From Ga0077536 sp943370145 (GTDB lineage: Bacteria > Pseudomonadota > Gammaproteobacteria > Ga0077536): a stretch of 64,000 nucleotides of DNA. The stretch covers positions 45,601 through 109,600 of the forward strand of contig CALRPY020000004.1 in NCBI GenBank assembly GCA_943370145.1. Reading direction: 5' to 3'. Numbering within the stretch: position 1 is the stretch's first letter; the number at the start of each line of letters is the position of its first letter. Positions 32,865 to 42,206 of this stretch are shown here, piece after piece. Made by a program: the position numbers and the translations under genes. The notes under the pieces are model-generated. The model did not search any database. It was not told where the DNA came from and worked only from the letters and a program-made list of their open reading frames with translations.

Positions 32865-34597
32865 GGGATGCCGGCCAGCAGTCGCGTTTCCGCCGCATGG
32901 TGGTGCTGGGCTTTTTCGGAATCGCCGCCAGCGTTCTCGTCTGGCGCGCGGTCGACCTGCAGTTCTCGGACCGCGAGTTCCTGCAGCAGCGCGGCGACGC
33001 GCGCTACCTGCGGGTGGTCGAGTCCGAGGCGCATCGCGGCATGATCACCGATCGCAATCACGAGCCGCTCGCCATCAGCACGCCGGTCAGCTCGGTCTGG
33101 GCGAATCCCGCCGAGCTGCTGCTGCAGCGGGCGCGCTGGCCGGAGCTCGCGAAGATCCTCGATCTGTCCACCGAGCATCTCGAGACCATGATCGTGCCGC
33201 GTCGCAAGCGCGAATTCGTGTACCTGCGCCGGCAGGTCAGTCCGGCGATGGGCGCCGCGATCGCGGCAGCCGACGTGCCGGGCGTGAATCTCGTCGACGA
33301 ATACCGTCGCTACTATCCCGCCGTCGAAGTCACCGGCAACCTGCTCGGCTTCACCAACGTCGACGACCGCGGCCAGGAAGGCATCGAGCTCGCGTTCGAC
33401 TCCACGCTGCGCGGCACGCCGGGCCTGAGCCGCGTCATCCGCGACCGGCTGGGTCGTACCGTCGAGCACGTGGAGCGGGTCCGTCCGGTGCAGCCCGGGC
33501 GCAATCTCGCCCTGAGCATCGATCGTCGCCTGCAGTACGTCGCGTATCGCGAACTGAAGAAGGCGGTCACCGAGCGCAAGGCGGTTGCCGGCCACATGGT
33601 GATCCTGGACGCGCGCACCGGCGAGATCCTCGCGCTGGTCAACCAGCCTTCCTTCAATCCCAACAACCGTGGGGACTACAAGGGCGATCAGTTCCGCAAT
33701 CGCGCCGTGACCGACCTGTTCGAACCCGGATCGACGATGAAACCCTTCACCGTCGCGGCCGGCATCGAGGCCGGGCTGTACACGCCGACGACGCTCATCG
33801 AGACCGGTCCCGGTCGTTTCAAGGTCGGTCGCCACGTGATCAAGGACATCCACAACTACGGCACGCTGGATGTGAGTGGCGTGATCGAGAAATCGAGCAA
33901 CGTCGGCACGACGAAAATCGCGCTGTCGCTCGAGCGCGAACAGTTCTGGAACATCCTCAACGGCGTCGGCTTCGGTCAGATCACCGGCGTCGAGCTGCCG
34001 GGCGAACCACAGGGCCGCCTCGCCGAGTGGCGCAACTGGCGCGAGATCGAGTGGGCGACGATGGCCTTCGGCTACGGCATGAACGTAACCGCCGTGCAAC
34101 TCGCGCGCGCCTACGGCGCGCTGGCGAACGGTGGCATCCTGCAGGGCGTCACCATCCTCAAGCAGGACAAGCCGGTGCCCGGCGTGCGCGTGATGTCCGA
34201 GACCACCGCGCTCGCGGTGCGCGAGATGCTGCGCCTGGTCGTCGACGGCGACCGTGGCACGGGCAAGGCCGCCCGCGTGAAGGGTTACCAGGTCGGCGGC
34301 AAGACCGGCACGGTGCACAAGAACATAGCGACCGGCGGCTATGCGCAAAAGGAATACCTGTCGCTGTTCGCCGGCCTCATCCCGGTCAGCAACCCGCGCC
34401 TCATCGGTGTCGTGGTCATCGACGGTCCGCAGGGCGACCAGTACTACGGTGGTCTCGTCGCCGCGCCGGTGTTTGGCAGCGTGATGCACGAAGCGGTGCG
34501 CATCCTGAACATCGCGCCCGATGCCCCGATCAACGGGGAAGACCCGGCGGTGCGCCTCGCCGGCTGGGTCAAACCGGCGGCGGAGCAGGTGCAATGA
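32861..34597 (+). CDS. ftsI: Septal transpeptidase FtsI (PBP3)
   Basis: A 578-residue class B penicillin-binding protein. One membrane helix is at about 13-30. The pedestal domain follows (GMITDRNHEPLAISTPVSSVWANP), then the transpeptidase domain with S291 in EPGSTMKPF (SxxK), S345 in EKSSNVG (SxN) and K481 in GGKTGT. It cross-links septal peptidoglycan together with FtsW. The start is GTG 32861, overlapping the ftsL stop. Confidence 0.97.
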   Translation: MRDAGQQSRFRRMVVLGFFGIAASVLVWRAVDLQFSDREFLQQRGDARYLRVVESEAHRGMITDRNHEPLAISTPVSSVWANPAELLLQRARWPELAKILDLSTEHLETMIVPRRKREFVYLRRQVSPAMGAAIAAADVPGVNLVDEYRRYYPAVEVTGNLLGFTNVDDRGQEGIELAFDSTLRGTPGLSRVIRDRLGRTVEHVERVRPVQPGRNLALSIDRRLQYVAYRELKKAVTERKAVAGHMVILDARTGEILALVNQPSFNPNNRGDYKGDQFRNRAVTDLFEPGSTMKPFTVAAGIEAGLYTPTTLIETGPGRFKVGRHVIKDIHNYGTLDVSGVIEKSSNVGTTKIALSLEREQFWNILNGVGFGQITGVELPGEPQGRLAEWRNWREIEWATMAFGYGMNVTAVQLARAYGALANGGILQGVTILKQDKPVPGVRVMSETTALAVREMLRLVVDGDRGTGKAARVKGYQVGGKTGTVHKNIATGGYAQKEYLSLFAGLIPVSNPRLIGVVVIDGPQGDQYYGGLVAAPVFGSVMHEAVRILNIAPDAPINGEDPAVRLAGWVKPAAEQVQ

Positions 34598-36081
34598 TGC
34601 CGATGCGCGCCATGGGACCGATGACGCTGTCCGAACTGCTCGGCGGGTTCGCCGACGCGGGGGCCGCGGCCAGCGTCCCTGTCACGGGCCTGGCGCTCGA
34701 CAGCCGGCTGCTCGAGCCCGGCGACTGCTTCATCGCGCTGGCCGGCGCGCGCGAGCACGGCATCCGCTACGCGGGCGCCGTCGCCGCGGCCGGCGCGGCG
34801 GCAATCCTCGCCGACGACATCGACGTCCCGCCGCGCGTCGGCATCCCGGTGATTCGAGTGGCCGGGCTGCGCCGGCAGGTGGGCGCGATCGCAGCGCGCT
34901 TCCACGGCTACCCGTCGCGGCAGATGCGCGTGATCGCCGTGACCGGCACCAACGGCAAGACGACCGTCGCCCACCTCTGCGCCGATGCACTGCGCACGCT
35001 GCACGGGCAGTGCGCCTATTTCGGAACCCTGGGCACAGGCCTGTTCGGTGCGCTGACGCCAGGCGCGAACACGACGCCCGATCCGGTCCTGCTCCAGCGC
35101 ACGCTCGCCGGACTGCGCGCGACGGGCTGCGGCGACGTTGCCCTCGAGGCCTCCTCGCACGCCCTCGACCAGGGGCGTCTCAACGGGCTCGAAGTCGGCG
35201 TCGCGATCTTCACGGGCCTGAGCCATGACCATCTCGATTACCACGGCAGCCTCGAGGCCTACGGGCGCGCGAAGCAGCGTCTTTTCGCCCATGCCGGCCT
35301 GCACACCGCCGTGATCAACGCCGACGATGGCTACGCCCCGCAAATCGCAGCGGCCGTCACGCCCGGCGTGCGCGTGATGACCTATTCGGCGCAGCCCGCC
35401 GGCCCGCGCGCCGACCTCCAGGCCGAGACGATCGAGTGCGACGGACGCGGCAGCCGCGTGCGCGTGCTGACGCCGGCGGGCGTCGCCAAGCTCGACAGCC
35501 CGCTGGTCGGCGACTTCAACGTGCAGAACCTGCTCGCGGCGCTCGGCGCGCTGCTCGCCGTCGGCACGCCGCTCGCCGCCGCCGCACAGGCCCTTTCGCA
35601 GGCGCGGCCGGTGCGCGGCCGCATGGAACTCGCGAGCACCGCGCCGTGCGTCTACGTGGACTATGCGCACTCGCCCGACAGCCTCGAACGCGTACTCGCG
35701 ACCCTGCGCCGCCTCACGCGCGGACGCCTCATCTGCGTGTTCGGTTGTGGTGGCGATCGCGACGTCGCCAAGCGGCCGCTGATGGGTGCGATTGCCGAAC
35801 GCGACGCCGACCACGTGATCGTCACGTCGGACAATCCGCGCAGCGAGGATCCGCGGGAGATCGCACGGCAGATCCTTGCCGGCATGCGAAATCCGGGCGT
35901 CGTGACGATCGAGCCGGACCGCGCGACTGCCATTGCGCGCGCGGTGGCCGGGGCGGGTCCCGACGACGCCATACTCGTCGCGGGCAAGGGGCATGAAACC
36001 ACGCAAACCGTCGCTGGCGAGTCGACGCCGTTCGACGACGTCGCGGTGGTGCGCCGCGCCGTGGAGGCCCGCCATGATTGA
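34594..36081 (+). CDS. murE: UDP-MurNAc-L-Ala-D-Glu:meso-diaminopimelate ligase MurE
   Basis: A 495-residue Mur ligase. The ATP loop is AVTGTNGKTTVAHL, and HDHLDYHG marks the central domain. D413-N-P-R in TSDNPRSEDP is the meso-diaminopimelate-specific motif, so the wall should be of the ordinary Gram-negative type. The start is ATG 34594, overlapping the ftsI stop (ATGA); ATG 34597 is also possible. Confidence 0.97.
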   Translation: MMPMRAMGPMTLSELLGGFADAGAAASVPVTGLALDSRLLEPGDCFIALAGAREHGIRYAGAVAAAGAAAILADDIDVPPRVGIPVIRVAGLRRQVGAIAARFHGYPSRQMRVIAVTGTNGKTTVAHLCADALRTLHGQCAYFGTLGTGLFGALTPGANTTPDPVLLQRTLAGLRATGCGDVALEASSHALDQGRLNGLEVGVAIFTGLSHDHLDYHGSLEAYGRAKQRLFAHAGLHTAVINADDGYAPQIAAAVTPGVRVMTYSAQPAGPRADLQAETIECDGRGSRVRVLTPAGVAKLDSPLVGDFNVQNLLAALGALLAVGTPLAAAAQALSQARPVRGRMELASTAPCVYVDYAHSPDSLERVLATLRRLTRGRLICVFGCGGDRDVAKRPLMGAIAERDADHVIVTSDNPRSEDPREIARQILAGMRNPGVVTIEPDRATAIARAVAGAGPDDAILVAGKGHETTQTVAGESTPFDDVAVVRRAVEARHD

Positions 36082-37465
36082 AGGCCGGCTCAGCGATGTG
36101 GCGACGGCCGTGCGGGGGCGGCTGATCGGCGATGACGTGGCGTTCCACGGCGCCGGCACCGACACGCGGACGCTGGCCCCGGGCGCGCTCTTCTTCGCGC
36201 TGAGGGGCGAGCGCTACGACGCGCACGACATGCTCGACGGGGCGCTCGCCGCCGGTGCGGCGGGGTTCGTGGTGTCCCGCGACGTGGCGACCGACGCACC
36301 GCGCGTCGTGGTCGACGACACCCGCGCCGCGCTCGGCGACCTCGCCCACGCGTGGCGGCGGCGTTTCGACATTCCGCTGCTCGCGATCACCGGCAGCAAC
36401 GGCAAGACGACGACCAAGGAAATGCTGGCGAGCATCCTGCGGACGCAGGGCCCGACGCTCGCGACGGCGGGCAACCTCAACAACGACATCGGCGTGCCCC
36501 TGACCCTCTTCCAGCTCGGCGCCGAACATCGCCACGCGGTGATCGAGATGGGGGCGAACCGGCCGAACGACATCGCGGACCTCGTCGCGATTGCCCTGCC
36601 GACCGTCGCGCTCGTGACGATGTGCGGACCGGCCCACCTCGAAGGCTTCGGCGACATCGCCGGTGTCGCGACCGCCAAGGGCAAGATCTACACGCGGCTC
36701 CCGGCCGACGGAGTCGCGGTGATCAACGCCGACGATCCCTATGCCGCGCAGTGGCGCGCGACCGCCGGAGACGTGCGGATCCTGACCTTCGGCCTCGGTG
36801 CGGACGCCGCGATCTCCGCGGGCGACATCGAGCACGACGCGATAGGCGCCGGCACCCGCTTCACGCTCTGTATCGCGGGAGAGCAGCGCCGCGTGCGACT
36901 GCCGTTCGACGGCCTGCACAACGTGCGCAACGCACTGGCCGCGGCGGCCGCCGCGCACGCTGTCGGCGTGCCCGTCGATGCCATCGTCAGCGGCCTCGAG
37001 GCGGCGAGCCGCGTCAAGGGACGGCTCAATCTCAAACGCTCCCGTGGAGGCATGCAGCTGATCGACGATTCCTACAACGCGAATCCGGCGTCCGTCGCGG
37101 CGGCGATCGCGCTCCTCGGGCGCCAGCCGAACGCGCGCTGGCTGGTGTTCGGTGACATGGGCGAACTGGGCGGCGGCGCGGCTGACGCGCATCGCCAGGT
37201 CGGGCTGGATGCGCGCGCGGCCCGGATTGACCGCCTGTTCGGTATCGGCGCCCAGGCACGCCTGGCGGTCGACGCGTTCGGCGCCGGCGCCGCCTGGTAT
37301 CCCGACGTCGATAGCGCACTGCCGGCCCTGCTCGCGCTCGACGGCGCCGACGCGACGGTGCTGATCAAGGCGTCGCGCTTCATGCAGCTGGACCGCCTCG
37401 TCGACGCCCTGCTGGAGCCTGACGCGGCGCCGGCATCCGCCGGGGGGAGGACCACGCCATGCTGA
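36074..37465 (+). CDS. murF: UDP-MurNAc-tripeptide:D-Ala-D-Ala ligase MurF
   Basis: A 463-residue Mur ligase that adds D-Ala-D-Ala. The ATP loop is LAITGSNGKTTTKEMLASIL; NLNNDIGVPLTL, EMGANRPNDIADL and IDDSYNANPASVAAAI are typical for MurF. The gene overlaps murE by eight bases and mraY by seven. D-Ala-D-Ala is made by ddl at 44587. Confidence 0.97.
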   Translation: MIEGRLSDVATAVRGRLIGDDVAFHGAGTDTRTLAPGALFFALRGERYDAHDMLDGALAAGAAGFVVSRDVATDAPRVVVDDTRAALGDLAHAWRRRFDIPLLAITGSNGKTTTKEMLASILRTQGPTLATAGNLNNDIGVPLTLFQLGAEHRHAVIEMGANRPNDIADLVAIALPTVALVTMCGPAHLEGFGDIAGVATAKGKIYTRLPADGVAVINADDPYAAQWRATAGDVRILTFGLGADAAISAGDIEHDAIGAGTRFTLCIAGEQRRVRLPFDGLHNVRNALAAAAAAHAVGVPVDAIVSGLEAASRVKGRLNLKRSRGGMQLIDDSYNANPASVAAAIALLGRQPNARWLVFGDMGELGGGAADAHRQVGLDARAARIDRLFGIGAQARLAVDAFGAGAAWYPDVDSALPALLALDGADATVLIKASRFMQLDRLVDALLEPDAAPASAGGRTTPC

Positions 37466-38541
37466 TGGAACTGGCCGAACTGCTCGCGCAGTACAGCTCG
37501 GGATTCCGGGTCTTCCAGTACCTGACGCTGCGCACGATTCTCGGCGCACTGACGGCGCTGTTCATCGCGCTGCTGATCGGCCCGCACATGATCCGCCGCC
37601 TCACGCTGCGCCAGATCGGGCAGACGGTGCGTGACGACGGCCCGCAGTCCCACCTGTCGAAGGCCGGCACGCCGACGATGGGCGGCGCGCTGATCCTGCT
37701 TTCGATCGTCGTCAGCACGCTGCTGTGGGGCGACCTGTCGAATCGCTTCCTGTGGGTTGCGATGCTGACGACCCTGGCGTTCGGCGTCGTCGGCTGGGTC
37801 GACGACTACCTGAAGCTGTCCCGCAAGAACCCGAAAGGGCTCGTCGCACGCAAGAAATACGCGGCCCAGTCGGTGATCGCGCTGGCCGCCGCGATCTTCA
37901 TGTACCACAGCGCGTCGTCGCCGGTCGAAACGCAGCTCATCGTGCCATTCTTCAAAGACGTCGCGCTGGAGCTCGGCATCGCCTACATCGCGTTGACCTA
38001 TTTCGTCATCGTCGGCACCAGCAACGCGGTCAATCTCACCGACGGCCTCGACGGGCTCGCCATCCTGCCGACGGTGCTCGTGGCCGGCGCGCTGGTGGTG
38101 TTCGCCTATGTCAGCGGCAACATCAATTTCGCGCGCTACCTCGCCGTCCCCTACGTCGCGGGGGCCGGCGAAATCTGCGTGTTCTGCGGGGCGATGGTCG
38201 GCGCCGGGCTCGGCTTCCTGTGGTTCAACACCTACCCGGCGCAGGTCTTCATGGGCGACATCGGCGCCCTTGCACTGGGTGCGGCGCTCGGCATCGTCGC
38301 CGTGATCGTGCGCCAGGAACTGGTGCTGTTCCTGATGGGCGGCGTGTTCGTCGTCGAGACGATCTCGGTGATTCTCCAGGTCGCCTCCTTCAAGCTGACG
38401 GGCCGGCGGATTTTCCGCATGGCACCGATCCACCATCACTTCGAGTTGAAGGGCTGGCCCGAGCCGCGCGTGATCGTGCGCTTCTGGATCATCACCGTCG
38501 TGCTCGTCCTCGCGGGTCTCGCGACCCTGAAGCTGCGCTGA
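37459..38541 (+). CDS. mraY: Phospho-MurNAc-pentapeptide transferase MraY
   Basis: A 360-residue enzyme with ten predicted membrane helices that forms lipid I. Landmarks are DDGPQSHLSKAGTPTMGG, the aspartate-rich GWVDDYLKLSRKNPKGL, NAVNLTDGLDGLA, WFNTYPAQVFMGDIGALALG and MAPIHHHFELKGWPE (the HHH motif). Length equals that of E. coli MraY. A strong GGGGGGAGG ribosome-binding site (37442-37450) precedes ATG 37459. Confidence 0.97.
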   Translation: MLMELAELLAQYSSGFRVFQYLTLRTILGALTALFIALLIGPHMIRRLTLRQIGQTVRDDGPQSHLSKAGTPTMGGALILLSIVVSTLLWGDLSNRFLWVAMLTTLAFGVVGWVDDYLKLSRKNPKGLVARKKYAAQSVIALAAAIFMYHSASSPVETQLIVPFFKDVALELGIAYIALTYFVIVGTSNAVNLTDGLDGLAILPTVLVAGALVVFAYVSGNINFARYLAVPYVAGAGEICVFCGAMVGAGLGFLWFNTYPAQVFMGDIGALALGAALGIVAVIVRQELVLFLMGGVFVVETISVILQVASFKLTGRRIFRMAPIHHHFELKGWPEPRVIVRFWIITVVLVLAGLATLKLR

Positions 38542-39929
38542 TGCCGGGCAACACGGGAAATGTCGTGGACAAGACTGGCGGCGCCGACGCCTACGCCGGC
38601 GCGCGCTGGGCCGTGTTCGGCCTCGGCGTCACCGGCCTGTCCTGTGCCCGCTTCCTGGCCGCGCGCGGCGCGGACGTCACCGTGTTCGACACCCGCGCCG
38701 AGCCGCCGGGGCTCGCCGCCGTACAGGCACTGACGCCGCCGGTTGCCGTGCACTGTGGCGCCGTCGATGCCGGCAGCCTGCGATCGTTCGCGGCAATCGC
38801 GGTCAGCCCCGGCATCGCGCTCGATCATCCGGCGCTGGTGGCCGCACGCTCGGCGGGCGCCGGGATCGTCGGCGACATCGAGCTGTTCGCGCGCAGCGCG
38901 ACGAGCCCGGTGATCGCGATCACCGGTTCCAATGGCAAGAGCACGGTGACGACGCTGGCCTGGCGCATCCTCGAAGCCGCCGGTCACCGCGTGCGCGCGG
39001 GTGCCAACCTCGGCACGCCGGCGCTGGACCTCATCGACACCCCGGAAGCGGACTACTACGTGCTGGAACTGTCCAGTTTCCAGCTCGACCTGACGGACTC
39101 CCTTGCGCCGGCCGTCGCCTGCATCCTGAATGTCACTGCCGATCACATCGACCGCCACGGCAGCTTCGAGGCCTACCGCGAAGCCAAGGCGCGGATCCTG
39201 CGCGGCGCGCGACACGCGGTGCTCAATGCGGACGACCCGGCGGTGGCGAGCCTCGGCGCGCGTGCCGGCAGCGTCGACTGGATCGCCCTCGACAGCGCCG
39301 ACCCGGCCGCCTATCGCGTCGCGCCGCACGCCGGCGAGCGCTGGCTGTGGCGGCGCGCGGAACCCCTCCTGCCGGTCGCCGAACTCGGGATTGCCGGTCG
39401 CCACAATGAATTCAACGCGCTCGCCGCGATCGCCATCACGACCCACCTCGGGGTCGATGCCGACGCGCAGCGACGCGCGCTGCGCGCCTTTGGCGGTCTC
39501 GAGCATCGCTGCCGCCTGGTCGCATCGAAGGCGGGCGTGCAGTGGATCAACGATTCCAAGGGCACCAACATCGGCGCGACGGTCGCGGCGATCAACGGCC
39601 TGCTCGCCGGGCGCAACGGCATTCTCATCGCAGGCGGCCAGGGCAAGGGCGCGGATTTCAACGAGCTCCGCGCCGCGGTCGCCGGCCGCGTGCGCATCGC
39701 CGTCCTGATCGGCGAGGACGCGGCGCAGCTTGCCGCGGCGGTGGCCGATCTGGTCGAGATCCGCATGAGCGCGAGCCTGCCGGAGGCGGTGCGCGTCGCC
39801 GCCGCCTGCGCGCGCCCCGGTGACGTCGTGTTGCTGAGCCCGGCCTGCGCGAGCCTCGACATGTTCGCCAACTACGAAGAGCGCGGCCGCGTGTTCGAGG
39901 CCGCCGTGCGCGAGGTGGTGCAGCCGTGA
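38541..39929 (+). CDS. murD: UDP-MurNAc-L-Ala:D-Glu ligase MurD
   Basis: A 462-residue Mur ligase. The UMP-binding Rossmann turn is FGLGVTGLSCARFL, and the ATP loop is AITGSNGKSTVTTL. LELSSFQLD, NVTADHIDRHGS, WINDSKGTNIGATVAAI and LLSPACASLDMFANYEERG are diagnostic for MurD. The ATG shares one base with the mraY stop, and the stop overlaps the ftsW GTG. There are about 17 extra residues before the Rossmann fold. Confidence 0.97.
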   Translation: MPGNTGNVVDKTGGADAYAGARWAVFGLGVTGLSCARFLAARGADVTVFDTRAEPPGLAAVQALTPPVAVHCGAVDAGSLRSFAAIAVSPGIALDHPALVAARSAGAGIVGDIELFARSATSPVIAITGSNGKSTVTTLAWRILEAAGHRVRAGANLGTPALDLIDTPEADYYVLELSSFQLDLTDSLAPAVACILNVTADHIDRHGSFEAYREAKARILRGARHAVLNADDPAVASLGARAGSVDWIALDSADPAAYRVAPHAGERWLWRRAEPLLPVAELGIAGRHNEFNALAAIAITTHLGVDADAQRRALRAFGGLEHRCRLVASKAGVQWINDSKGTNIGATVAAINGLLAGRNGILIAGGQGKGADFNELRAAVAGRVRIAVLIGEDAAQLAAAVADLVEIRMSASLPEAVRVAAACARPGDVVLLSPACASLDMFANYEERGRVFEAAVREVVQP

Positions 39930-41134
39930 GCCAGGCCTTGCCCCGTGTCGCGCTCCGCCGCCCGCCGCCGGTCGATGGGCCGTTCGACTTCTGGCTGATC
40001 GTCGCCGTCGCCATGCTGGTGTCGCTGGGGCTCGTGATGGTCGCATCGGCGTCGATCTCGATCGGGGCGCGCAACCAGTCGGCCGAGCTTTATTATTTCT
40101 GGCGCCAGCTGGCCGCCTTTTCCCTGGGCGGGCTGTTCGGCTACGTGCTGTTCCGGATCCCGCTGGAAACACTGCAGCGCGCCAGCGCGCTGATGCTGGT
40201 GCTCAGCATCGTGGCGCTGTTCGCGGTGCTGATGCCCGGCCTCGGGCGGGAGGTCAACGGCAGCATGCGCTGGCTCAACCTGGGCCTGTTCACGGTCCAG
40301 GTCTCCGAGTTCGTGAAGCTCGCGGTGATTCTCTACGTGGCAGGCTACCTCGTGCGCCACCAGGACCAGGTGCAGCGCGATTTCCTGGGCTTCATCAAGC
40401 CGATCTTCGTGCTGACCGTCATCGCCGGCCTGCTGCTGCTGGAGCCGGACTTCGGGGCGGCGGTCGTGCTCTACGCGACGACCGGCGGCATGCTGTTCAT
40501 GGGAGGCGTGCCGATGTTGCGCTTCATGTCCTGGTCGATGGTGGCGGTCGCGGCGCTGGCGTCGCTGGTCGTGTTCGCGCCGTATCGCATGCAGCGCCTG
40601 ATGACCTTCCGCGATCCGTGGTCGGACCCCTTCGATACCGGGTTCCAGCTGACCCAGGCGCTGATCGCCTTCGGCCGCGGCGAATGGTTCGGCGTCGGGC
40701 TCGGCAACAGTGTCCAGAAACTCTTCTACCTGCCCGAGGTGCACACCGACTTCATCTTCGCCGTGATCGGCGAGGAATTGGGCCTTGCCGGCACCGTGTC
40801 GGTGATCGGCCTGTTCGTGTTCCTGGTCTGGCGCATCCTGCACGTCGGCGGCCTTGCCGAGCAGGCCGGCCACAAGTTCCCCGCCTATGTCGCCTATGGC
40901 GTGGCGCTGCTGTTCGGTTTCGAAGCCTTCATCAATATCGGCGTCAACATGGGCATCCTGCCGACCAAGGGCCTGACGCTGCCGCTGATCAGCTACGGCA
41001 GCAACAGCACCATCGCGCTGTGTGGCGCGATCGGGCTCGTGTTCCGCGTCGGCTACGAGACGAACCCGCCGCCGCGACGGGCCGCGGCGGCGCCGGTGCA
41101 GTCCGCCGCGGCCGGGAGAGCCGACGATGAATAG
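39926..41134 (+). CDS. ftsW: Septal peptidoglycan polymerase FtsW
   Basis: A 402-residue SEDS-family glycosyltransferase with ten membrane helices. Key segments are SLGLVMVASAS, NGSMRWLNLG, SEFVKLAVILYVAGYLVRHQ, LLEPDFGAAVV, the long periplasmic loop RDPWSDPFDTGFQLTQALIAFGRGEWFGVGLG with the catalytic Asp, and GILPTKGLTLPLISYGSNS. It works with FtsI. The start is GTG 39926, overlapping the murD stop. The gene overlaps murG by eight bases. Confidence 0.97.
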   Translation: MSQALPRVALRRPPPVDGPFDFWLIVAVAMLVSLGLVMVASASISIGARNQSAELYYFWRQLAAFSLGGLFGYVLFRIPLETLQRASALMLVLSIVALFAVLMPGLGREVNGSMRWLNLGLFTVQVSEFVKLAVILYVAGYLVRHQDQVQRDFLGFIKPIFVLTVIAGLLLLEPDFGAAVVLYATTGGMLFMGGVPMLRFMSWSMVAVAALASLVVFAPYRMQRLMTFRDPWSDPFDTGFQLTQALIAFGRGEWFGVGLGNSVQKLFYLPEVHTDFIFAVIGEELGLAGTVSVIGLFVFLVWRILHVGGLAEQAGHKFPAYVAYGVALLFGFEAFINIGVNMGILPTKGLTLPLISYGSNSTIALCGAIGLVFRVGYETNPPPRRAAAAPVQSAAAGRADDE

Positions 41135-42206
41135 CGGGGTCATGATCCTCGCCGGCGGCACCGGCGGCCACATCTATCCGGCGCTTGCGGTGGCCGAACG
41201 ACTGCGGGAGCAGGGCGTGCCGCTGTGCTGGCTCGGCTCGGAGCACGGCATGGAAGCCGGCATCGTCCCGCGCCACGGCATCCCGTTCAGTGCGGTGCGC
41301 GTGCGCGGGCTGCGCGGCCGGGGACCTCTGGGCTGGCTGCTCGCGCCGCTGACGGTGGGCCTTGCCACGCTGCAGGCGGTGCGCGTGCTGTTGCGGACGC
41401 GCCCGCGCGTGGTGCTCGGCATGGGCGGTTTCGTCAGCGGCCCGGGCGGACTGGCCGCGTGGTTGTGCCGGCGGCCGCTCGTGATCCACGAGCAGAATGC
41501 CGTGCCAGGACTGACCAACCGCCTGCTGGGCCGGATCGCGACGCGCGTGCTTGCCGGCTATCCCGGCAGTTTCGGGCCAGGTGTCGCGGTGCGGGTCACC
41601 GGCAACCCGGTGCGCGAGAGTATTGCCGGCATCGAGCCGCCGGACGCGCGTCTGCACGCTGGCGGACCGGTCCGCCTGCTGGTGATCGGGGGCAGTCGCG
41701 GCGCGCGCAGCCTCAATCGCGGCGTGCCCGCCGCGCTCGCTGCACTCGACGGGATGGCCGTCGACGTCTGGCACCAGACCGGCGCGGCGGATCTGGTGGC
41801 CACCGAAGCGGCCTATCGTGCGCTGCCCCTGAAGGCGCGGGTCGCGCCGTTCATCGAAGACATGACCGCCGCGTACCGCTGGGCCGACCTCGTGGTCTGC
41901 CGCGCCGGCGCGATCACGATTGCCGAACTCGCCGCGGCCGGCGTCGCCGCCGTGCTGGTGCCGTTCCCGCACGCGGTCGACGACCACCAGACCGCGAACG
42001 CGCGTTACCTCGCCGACGCTGGCGCGGCGGTGCTGCTGCCGGACGGCGAGCTCGTGGCCGGCGGACTGGCGCCGCTGCTGGGCAGCCTGCTGCGCGAGCG
42101 TGCCCGGCTGCTCGACATGGCGAACCGCGCCCGCGCGCTCGCGAAGCCGGACGCAGCCGCAACGGTCGCCCGCGAATGCCTGGAGCTGATGCATGCTGAA
42201 GACTGA
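41127..42206 (+). CDS. murG: Lipid II-forming N-acetylglucosaminyltransferase MurG
   Basis: A 359-residue peripheral membrane enzyme that adds GlcNAc to lipid I. The glycine-rich AGGTGGHIYPALAVAERL (8-25 region), LGMGGFVSGPGGLAAWL, IHEQNAVPGLTNRLL, the second-domain IGGSRGARSLN and VVCRAGAITIAELAAAGVAAVLVPFPHAVDDHQTANA segments define the family. The start is ATG 41127. It overlaps murC by 14 bases. Confidence 0.97.
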   Translation: MNSGVMILAGGTGGHIYPALAVAERLREQGVPLCWLGSEHGMEAGIVPRHGIPFSAVRVRGLRGRGPLGWLLAPLTVGLATLQAVRVLLRTRPRVVLGMGGFVSGPGGLAAWLCRRPLVIHEQNAVPGLTNRLLGRIATRVLAGYPGSFGPGVAVRVTGNPVRESIAGIEPPDARLHAGGPVRLLVIGGSRGARSLNRGVPAALAALDGMAVDVWHQTGAADLVATEAAYRALPLKARVAPFIEDMTAAYRWADLVVCRAGAITIAELAAAGVAAVLVPFPHAVDDHQTANARYLADAGAAVLLPDGELVAGGLAPLLGSLLRERARLLDMANRARALAKPDAAATVARECLELMHAED